A stretch of DNA of 64,000 bases. Origin: Artemisia argyi. Its lineage: Eukaryota; Streptophyta; Magnoliopsida; Asterales; Asteraceae. Where the stretch lies: assembly GCA_030686995.1 (NCBI GenBank), contig CM060708.1:185686749-185750748 (forward strand). Direction: 5' to 3'. Under the pieces are notes generated by a model. It saw only the letters and a program-made list of their open reading frames with translations. It did not search any database and was not told where the DNA came from. The stretch's first letter is position 1; each line of letters starts with the position of its first letter. Below are positions 56,644-64,000 of this stretch, piece by piece. The position numbers were made by a program, and so were the translations under genes.

Positions 56644-58482
56644 CTAGAAAGTGGCGGGGGCATTACATAGCCCAAAAGGCATCCTTTTGTAGGCAAATGT
56701 TCCATAAGGGCAGGTAAACGTGGTCTTTTCTTGGTCCTCAGGTGCTATGGGAATCTGAAAATATCCAGAGAATCCATCCAAGAAGCAATAGTACTCATGT
56801 CCAGATAATCTCTCTAACATCTGATCAATGAATGGTAAGGGAAAGTGATCTTTCCTTGTGGCATCATTGAGCTTTTGATAGTCGATGCATACCCGCCATC
56901 CAGTGACTGTTCTCTGGGGCACCATCTCACCCTTGTCATTCTTAACTACAGTCATTCCACCCTTCTTAGGTACAACCTGCACAAGACTAACCCATGGGCT
57001 ATCCGAAATTGGGTAAATCAGTCCTGCATCCAAAAGTTTGATAACTTCTTTCTTTACTACTTCCTTAATGTTAGGGTTCACGCACCTCTGGTGTTGCACG
57101 GTAGGTTTATAATCTTCTTCCATGAGAATCTTATGTGTGCAAAAAGTTGAGTCAATCCCCTTAATGTCGGCCACACTCCATGCGAGTACCCCCTTGTATT
57201 TTTTTAGGACCTCTAAGAGTTTACCTTTTTGTTCATGTTCCAAGGAAGAGTTAATGATTACCGGGAGTTGGTCCTCCCCCTGAAGGAAGGCATACTCCAA
57301 ATGGTTAGGAAGCTCTTTAAGATCAACGTTAGGAGGTTCGATAATAGAAGGTTTGAACTTGTTTTCGGGCTTTCGGAGCTCGAGATGCTCCATTGCCTCT
57401 TGTCTGGGGTAGAAGGAGACTGCACTAACATCCTCCGTCTTTTCTACCTCTAGCAAAGGCAGAAAACTCTCGTCCCGTAGCAAGCCTTCATCGATCTGTT
57501 CATCGACACAACTATCAATGACATCTGTGAGTTCATCTACTTCCCCGATAAAATAGAGCCGGTTGGCTGCTTCGAGGGAGAGGTCCATAGAATCCTTAAT
57601 GTCGAAGGTTGTGCTATCGTCTCCCACTCGTAAGGTTAACTTGCCATCGTAGACATCGATGACTGCACGAGCGGTAGCAAGAAATTTTCTACCTAAGATG
57701 ATGGGTACCAAGTCATCCTCCTCCATATCCAGGATCACGAAGTCGACCGGGAATTTGAATTTCCCAACTTTGACTAGCACATTCTCGCATATCCCTACGG
57801 GGTACTTGACCGATCTATCGGCTAGTTGGATGTTCATATGGGTAGACTTCAATCTAGAGTATCCAAGTTTACGGAACATAGAGTGAGGCATGAGATTGAT
57901 ACTTGCCCCCAAATCGGCAAGAGCATTCTTGATTGATAGAGGTCCTATAGAGCAAGGCAGGGTGAAGCTGCCTGGATCGTCTACCTTTTTTGGTAGCCCT
58001 CGGTGGGTCACCACTGAGCATTCCTCCCCCAGAGTCACAAGACCCTCGAGTTTCTTCCGGTTAGCAAGTAGTTTTTTAAAGTATGTGCTATACTTTGGCA
58101 TGTGATAGCAAGCATCAAAGAGAGGTATGGTGACAACTGAGTCTTTTAGGTAAGATAGGAATCTCTTGTTATCATTCTCAGTTTTTTGGTTCCTTAATCG
58201 GGACGGAAACGGGATTCTCAGAGGTTGGTTAGGCAGGGTTGATGGGGAAGGAGTCGTCAAGGGCGGTTGGTCGGGGGTGTTACCGCCGTCATCCTCCTCC
58301 TCCTCCCCAGGTTTGTTTGGATCGGGGGTGATGGGGGACGAGTTTGGGTAAGGAGGGTCCTTGGTTGTTGTTCCAGCTCGAGTGGTTATAGCGAACATGG
58401 GGTCTGTTTTGCTTACTGATGGCGTTTCAAGATTATCGAGGGCTGAGTTAAGCTTGTTGAAAAATTCTCCAATATCCTCCTG
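56644..58482 (-). pseudogene. Element C: Gag C-terminus, protease and RT fingers
   Basis: Open for 585 codons from 58398, and in frame with gag above a TAG at 58483. It begins with a Pro/Asp-rich spacer. The protease has SFTLPCSIGPLSIKNALADLGASINLMPHS, split here as FTLPCSIGP then ALADLGASINLM, with VDFVILDMEEDDLVPIILG downstream. Next come the linker LPNHLEYAFLQGED and the RT fingers KKEVIKLLDAGLIYPISDS, GWRVCIDYQKLNDATRKDHF and GTFAYKRMPFGLCNAP. This is the longest undamaged stretch of Athila polyprotein in the window. Confidence 0.9.
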
Positions 58483-59763
58483 CTACTCGTCGAAAAGCTC
58501 ATTAAGACCTTTCATTTGCAAGCCTTTTTCTTGAGTGAAGTGACCAAGGTCATCTTCAAAAGTGCTCCTGATTTTGAATTCAGGGCCTTCCTCCCCTTCT
58601 CTTCTCTTTACCAGATTTCCCCAAAGGGTGTAATCGTCATTTTGGTAAAAAGGCAAAAGGGAGGGATCAGCATAAATGTCCCCTCCTGACAAGCATGCAT
58701 GTTCGGTTGTGGCTGCTCCTCCGCATTCTTCTACCTCATGCGGGCCCCCACAGTAATCGCAGATCAAGTAAGGATTCAACAGCTGTTTAGGTGATTGCGA
58801 TCCAGCTAGGTATTCCACTCTTTTGTGAATTTTTCTCAACCAATCCGAGGTGATCTCAGAAATGCTGACAGTCGACTCAGGTTCATCCCAAGTGTCATCC
58901 TGGTCTTGAGCATATTCTTCAATCCTATCCCATCCTTCCTCGGCACTAAGATTGGCCAATCTTCCTTTCCTAGATTAGTTAATTCCGTTTCGGTCGTTAG
59001 AGGGGATATTTTTGTAGAAGATTTGGACCAAGAGCCAAAGCTCAATGCCATGATGGGGAACTTGTCTTATTAAATCTTTGAATCTAGTCCATGATTTATG
59101 GAAGGGTTCATCCTTCCCCTTCCGGAAACGGAGGATCCTATCTCTAAGTGCTGAGGTTTTTCCAGGTGGGAAGAACTTCTCATAGAACTTGGATATGAGT
59201 TGCTCCCATGTGAAAATAGATTCAGAAGGGAGTTTGTCATACCATTCTTGGGCTTTTTCATATAAGGTGAAAGGAAAGAATCACAATCGGGATATGTCTC
59301 TAGTAGCCCCATCCGTATGGAGGGTGTCCACTATTTTAAGGAAGTCCTTGATGTGTTGGATTGGATCTTCCTCATCTATTCCGCGAAACTTACACACATT
59401 TTTTACAAGCCAAACATCGTTCGCATGCAAGACCTCATTGATGTGTTCGTTTGGGTAGACAATGGCATTTGAGAAGCCACGAGAGGTTGGGGAGGAGTAG
59501 TCCTTAAGGCGCTTAGGAATGGGGGTTGCGGGAGTACTCATCTCGTCGTTAGGTTGGGAGCTAGGGGTTGTGACATGATTTTCTAAATTTTCTTCAGAAA
59601 GAGGTGCATCAAAATCGATGGCAACGCTAGATGGTTCAGCAGTTGAGTTATATTGTCTCAATCTATGCATTTCTCTTTCGGTTTCCGCATAAGGCAAGAC
59701 CAAGTTTCTAGTGGAACTACGACTCCTAGTGATCCTAAGGTTAAAGGATTCGTCGTTTGCCAT
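58483..59763 (-). pseudogene. Element C gag
   Basis: ATG at 59763 (MANDESFNLRI), the usual Athila start. The retrotrans_gag core contains FRGIDEEDPIQHIKDFLKI, then a stop (TGA, ~59279-59281), then EKAQEWYDKLP, FTWEQLISKFYEKFFPPGKT and PHHGIELWLLVQIFY. A second stop near 58978 coincides with a shortened segment. The zinc knuckle CDYCGGPHEVEEC lies near 58730-58770. The last stop (TAG) is at 58483-58485. All pieces are in one frame, so gag and pol were probably made as a single polyprotein. Confidence 0.88.
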
Positions 59764-59910
59764 GATGGCAGGTGGTGAAGAGTTACGAAAAAAGGCACAA
59801 AGAAATAAGATAGACAAAAGAAAAACTAAAAATAAAAATAAAATCTTACAAGAAAGGAATCTAGCAAGTAGACCTAATAAAAAGAAATTCTAGCCTAGAC
59901 AATAACTATT

Positions 59911-59928
59911 CCCCGGGCTGCGGCGCCA
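59911..59928 (-). other. Primer-binding site of element C (tRNA-Asp)
   Basis: Minus strand TGGCGCCGCAGCCCGGGG, six bases inside the 5' LTR; the complement of the tRNA-Asp 3' end with small differences. Confidence 0.82.
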
Positions 59929-60014
59929 AAAACTTGATGCATGGGAATCGCAACAGGCTTTACCTCTCGAGGGATCTCGAGAAGCTTACAACCCCCACCA
60001 GGCAGTGTACCTGA

Positions 60015-60042
60015 TCGTTGTAGTATAGTATAGTGACAAGTA
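60015..60042 (-). other. tRNA-Asp 5'-half complement in the C 5' LTR (U5)
   Basis: The + strand TCGTTGTAGTATAGT matches tRNA-Asp(GTC) bases 2-16 as recalled, and the TAGTATAGTGA...AAGTA continuation resembles the D-arm. It lies about 90-130 bases upstream (coding sense) of the primer-binding site. Confidence 0.6.
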
Positions 60043-61059
60043 CCAGGGGATTGATCGTTCAGCTTAGGAATAGTGTCGCTAGGATTAGAAAGCCTAAATA
60101 CTAGTTCTAAGGGTGAGGGATGATTATTTTTGTATTTTTATATTTTTATGAAAGCAAGTAAAATCTCGGGGTTTGAAGGATTTGGGCGGAATTAGTTGCT
60201 AATCAACTAACCCAATACTAAGATGTAATCAAAATAAAATACTAAAAATGAAAATAGGCTAATTAAACTAAGGTTGTGAGAAGTAATTGGAGAAAATGTG
60301 TTTACTTAGATTTCACTACTCCCTAGACATCTTTTACACGTTAATTACTTGTTATAATTGCATGGATGACGGATCGTATTCCTTAATATCATTCATGGGG
60401 TGGCACAAATAACTCCCCAATTCTATGAGCTCTTATCTCCTCCTACACCATGCCCAGCACAACTATAGGGATTGTAAACAGTGGCTCATGCATTAAATAC
60501 AACCAATAAAGACCTAGTGCGCCTCGGTTCATGTTTCTTAAGACGTTCAAGCATGTTACCAAGTGGAGATCTGCCAGTTTTCTTAAGCCTAACATATAAA
60601 TCATTCATCCAAGACAAATTAGATCTAAGCAAACACAAGATAGATCTAGCCTAGCATAATGGAATTGAGACAAGAACAAGATATAGACAACCAACACATA
60701 GACATATTGATTGAATTAAAAGAACACTTATCTCAATTACAATGCAAGGTATCAAGGGTTTGGAACCCTTGAAAAACCTGTAAAAGTTGCACCAAAATCG
60801 TACTTAGGGTTTCTCCAAAACTTCTCTTTTTAATGTGTGAAAATTAGAAAACTATATATAGAAAAATAGGTCTGACGGCGTCAAGACAAACATTGTGGCA
60901 CCGTCACCTCGCCGCCAAAACTCTTCTCGGACTGCCTTGATCGACATTTGACGCCGTCAAGACTTAAACAATTCCAGGCCGTCATGACTCTTTTACTCTT
61001 GACGCCCTTCCTTCGTGACGCCGTCAAATCTGTACTGGGTCGTCATGGACTTCTGCTCT

Positions 61060-61093
61060 TGACGCCGTCAAAGAATTGCTCTTGACGCCGTCA
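61060..61093 (-). promoter_or_regulatory. Additional TGACGCCGTCA doublet, 5' LTR of C only
   Basis: Two identical 11-mers 23 bases apart, CTCT before each. The 3' LTR has a single unit (TAACGCCGTCA) here. Confidence 0.55.
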
Positions 61094-62080
61094 CCTACTG
61101 TTCCCAGCATGGAAAATTAAGACTTTGGCGTTTTCTTCACTTTTATGCTCCAAAAACGTCCGAATTGCTTCCTTTTCCAGATTTCTCTCCCAAAGTACCT
61201 AAAATCACAAAAGGAACGATTTAGGGCAATATTTGATCAAATAAATTCGGATTCGGGCTTAAATGACCCCCTAAAAACGGATCATTTTTCGCCTCATCAA
61301 GCACGAGAATGGAAAAAGGTCAAAAGCCGGAGCGGGGGAAGCAAAATTATAAAAGAAAGCTCAAAATGTCAATAGAAGTCCTCAGAGACTCATAAAGTTG
61401 CACAATTAGTCCCTGGGCAAAGTTTGGAAGAAATGGCAGTTTTAGTCCCTAAGCTTTCAGAAAATGACAAAAGTGGTCTTTTGGTGAAATATTTGAAGAT
61501 AAGTCAGAAATAGTCCTCCATGATTCAGAAAGTAACAAAATCAGCCCTTCAATGAAGCTTTGGATGATTTACAGATTCAGTCGCTCGAGTTTTCAGTTTG
61601 ACATATTTGGTCCTTGTTAATAATATTACTCCTAAACCAAATATACAACCGGATCCACAAATGATACCAATCCAATCCACAAGCCTAAAATAAAACTAAT
61701 AGCCCATTCCCTTTAATACTTGTACCCGGCCTGCACCTTATACCCGGTCAACCCACTCCCATTACCCGGTCAACCTTAAACAAATAAACACCCCCAAAAT
61801 AAATTACCCGCCCCCCAATTCCCATTTTACCCAGATAACTTAGAACCCTAACTACTGTTCACGTGAGTAAAACTTTAATTCACAGATATTAAGGGTAGTA
61901 TAGGTATTATACGAGTGATTCTAGAAGAATTCTGACGCGTAAAATGGATCAAATGGCTGATATCATGGATTGGGGACCAAGTGTAATCCAAGGGACGATA
62001 TTGAGGCAAAGAAACACAATTGTGGCATGGATCAGTGACGTGGATGACCTAGAAGCTTCACCCAAGCTCCCAGCTTCAAG

Positions 62081-62088
62081 TATAAATA
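62081..62088 (+). promoter_or_regulatory. TATA box of the B right LTR
   Basis: TATAAATA followed by CCCC, same context as 19244-19251. Confidence 0.6.
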
Positions 62089-64000
62089 CCCCAATTTCTT
62101 ATCAGCCATGGTGTGTAGTTTTGTAGTAGTTTTTTTGATCATTTAGTATTTTAATCTCTGTTTTAATTGTATTTTCCAATTTCAAGCAGTTGTTTTAAAT
62201 TTCCTTTTATTAATATAACTTAAATTTCAGTTTAAGATTATTGTTCTAATTTCATTTTAGTTTAATCTCTTTATTTACCTCTTATTAGTTTAAATCTGTA
62301 GTTAGTATTTTGTTTTAAATTATGTCTTAAGTTTGTGCTTCATCTAAGATTGAAAATCCAAAAAAATAAAAAAAATCAGAAAAAAAAAAAAAAAAAATAG
62401 TAGTTTCAATTCCAAAGAAGCTTCAAATAGCTTTTTCAGTTTAATATAAGCTCATACTAGCTTCCTTATAGCTTTTTGTGAGTTTGTTCAATTATTTGTG
62501 CAAAATTCCAAAAGTCAACCAAAAAGTCAAACAACAGCATATTCATATAAGCCAGCTTATATTGGAGTTAAAGGCAGCCATAAGGTGTCACTTGGCCTGT
62601 CATAAAGACAGGCAAGCTTAGTGAATCCCCCTATGTTGTGCTGAGGGGGAATTGGTTTTGTAAGTTTTCTATTTTTAATTCCTAGTGCATTAGTAGAAGT
62701 ATCAGTAGTTTAGATCTATTAGAATTGCTTAATTCTGCTTAATCCTAGTTGTTGCTTCATATTATTGTTAATTTAGCTTATTGATCTTTATTGTTGAAGT
62801 TATTTGGTAGTGTTCTCATTATTGCTGTCATATCATTAGACATGTGTTCCTGTTTGTGTTTGTGTTTGATAATGTGTTTTCTGTGTTGATTTGGTATTAT
62901 TGGATCAATATTAATACTAAGGTTTAGGTTTGGATTGCTTTAGATTAGACTTAAGTGAGTAATTGGTTTAGACAGACACTTATAGGCGTGTTTGGATAAG
63001 TGTGGTTTGCTGGTTTCATTATTATTTCAGAGGGTACTAGTAGCTTAAACATCTCACCTAGGTTGCATTTAGGCTTAATCAAACATAAAATTCAGTGGTC
63101 AATACATTAAAAGTCAAAACATCTTTGTTTCAAATAGATTTACATATCAGTTAAGAGAATTAGGTAGCATAATAATCAAATTAGTTGCATAAGTGTTAGT
63201 TGTAGCTTATTTCATTCATATAGTAGCTTAATATTACATTTACAGTCAAATTTAAGAAATCAACATTCATACTGGTTAAAGCTCATTTCAAATCAAAAAG
63301 TCAAAGTCAGAAAAGTGGTCAGTTCTTTGTAGAGATCCATAGGTCTCCATTTTCATTGGAAATAAATTTGGCTTGTTATTCTTAGGAGTATTACAGCTTA
63401 AGAAACAATTTAAAAAAGAAAATTTCAGTTTGAAACTCTTTTGCTTATTGGAAAAGCTATTGGAAGTTGACTGTTTGGACCTGTGTTCCCCTGCTCACCA
63501 GGTCTTGACCATTTTTCAAGGTTACATTTAGGATAGTAAATTGGATCTAGCATCTGTTCTATTGGTTTATTTGTGATCTCAGCTGGTTACTGAGTATTTT
63601 GCGCCCATAAGTTTGTATCCCTTAACTCATTTGATCAAGCTTATTTGCTTATTTAGTTGTATGGTTGGAACTAGGATCTGTCATAAGAATTAGGGCTGCA
63701 ATTGTGCATTGAGATTCATAAACTGAGTTTAATTGTTCATTTGTGTTCCATTGTGTCTCTAGTTACTGTTTCATTAGAACTTTTGCTTATTGCTTCATCA
63801 GATTTGCTTATTGCTTTTACACCAAGTGCTTATTGTACCAGTTTGTGCCCATTTCAAAGTTCCTGAGTACTTAATGGTCTTATAACTGTTCATTTGAGCT
63901 TAATATAGTCAAAAGTACATTTGGTTAAGGTTAGGTCAACTCTGGTCAAAGTTAGCTTATTAATAAGCATTTCTTATAAGCTGTTTTAAGCCAAATAGCA

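Larger units (their letters stand above)
50589..61299 (-). mobile_element. Athila element C, full-length, inserted in the B LTR
   Basis: LTRs are 50589-51971 (1383 bp) and 59935-61299 (1365 bp), with TGATG...CATCA ends and target-site duplication AGCAC (50584-50588, 61300-61304). In minus-strand order: 5' LTR, tRNA-Asp primer-binding site, gag, protease, RT, RNase H, integrase, a 2.5-kb 3' non-coding region without an env-like gene, polypurine tract and 3' LTR. The LTRs differ at about 27 positions plus two indels by eye, near 2%. Gag and pol share one frame down to RNase H and carry several stops. Confidence 0.93.
59935..61299 (-). repeat. 5' LTR of element C
   Basis: TGATGCATGGG to CGCCTCATCA. 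TATA box CTATATATAG at 60852-60861. TGACGGCGTCA at 60873-60883 with a decayed partner at 60896. An additional ~23-bp unit creates a new doublet at 61060-61093 that the other LTR lacks. A 40-bp deletion is present near 60617. Confidence 0.95.
18250..64000 (+). mobile_element. Athila element B, host of Copia-2 and element C; runs past the window end
   Basis: It has a left LTR (18250-20297), degenerate protease-RT-RNaseH-integrase (20298-23972), a 3' non-coding region split by Copia-2 at 25741/50360, a polypurine tract (50406-50422) and a right LTR (50423 onward, split by element C). Removing the inserts restores continuity at both sites, with perfect target duplications. The rest of the 5' LTR, the primer-binding site and gag are deleted. 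The two LTRs differ by a few percent by eye. Confidence 0.88.
50423..64000 (+). repeat. 3' LTR of element B, split by element C and cut by the window end
   Basis: 50423-50588 and 61305-64000, joined through AGCAC, match the left LTR of B. From 63141 onward (~860 bases) there is no counterpart in the deleted left copy, and the LTR is at least 2.9 kb. It contains a TATA box at 62081-62088 and no gene. Confidence 0.88.

Noticed and set aside
60015..60042. A tRNA gene in the Athila LTR
   Set aside because: Only the 5' half resembles tRNA-Asp; anticodon arm and a proper B box are missing.

Overview
The window is plant nuclear DNA, about 37% G+C by impression, built almost entirely from nested LTR retrotransposons. 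I see no convincing host gene, no rRNA gene and no tRNA gene. The elements point to an angiosperm: Ty3/Gypsy elements of the Athila lineage (primer-binding sites for tRNA-Asp, FMDD reverse transcriptases, an ATHILA ORF-1-like gene), Ty1/Copia elements with tRNA-iMet priming and a long coiled-coil Gag spacer, a Tekay/Del-like solo LTR and a Stowaway MITE. The coiled-coil Gag type and the YCGGPH zinc knuckles suggest a eudicot, perhaps Asteraceae or another asterid, at low confidence.

Left part (1-18249). A truncated Athila LTR end (1-118) is followed by the 3' part of a Copia element (Copia-1). Its 3' LTR (2523-6942) is split by a 3.8-kb Tekay-like solo LTR and a MITE. Copia-1 sits in the 3' region of an Athila fragment on the + strand (element D, 6948-~9030). 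D's LTR abuts, in inverted orientation, the 3' LTR of a second Athila element (element A, ~9031-16175, minus strand). A keeps gag remnants and a broken ORF-1/env-like gene but no recognisable pol. A lies in the 3' end of another Copia element (Copia-4), whose LTR begins at 17624.

Right part (18250-64000) is a deep nest. Athila element B (+) interrupts the Copia-4 LTR at 18250 and runs past the window end. Copia-2 (25747-50354, minus, TSD ATTTA) lies in B's 3' non-coding region. A non-autonomous Athila-like element N (27967-40328, +, TSD CTTAC) lies in Copia-2. A truncated Copia-3 (35474-~36778) lies in N's right LTR. Athila element C (50589-61299, minus, TSD AGCAC) lies in B's right LTR.

The gag-pol genes of A, B, C and Copia-2 are all broken by stops, frameshifts or deletions. 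The one long intact frame is N's 552-residue protein, which joins Gag-type zinc knuckles to the linker that precedes reverse transcriptase in B and C.

The most interesting signals are non-coding. They include covarying RNA hairpins and an extra purine tract in the 3' regions of B, C and N, with element-specific repetition of the plus-strand primer tract in both superfamilies. A segment in the Athila LTR is complementary to the 5' half of the same tRNA-Asp whose 3' end primes reverse transcription. TGACGnCGTCA motifs occur as doublets at a 22-23 bp period next to the LTR TATA boxes and at internal sites. All identities and counts were made by eye.
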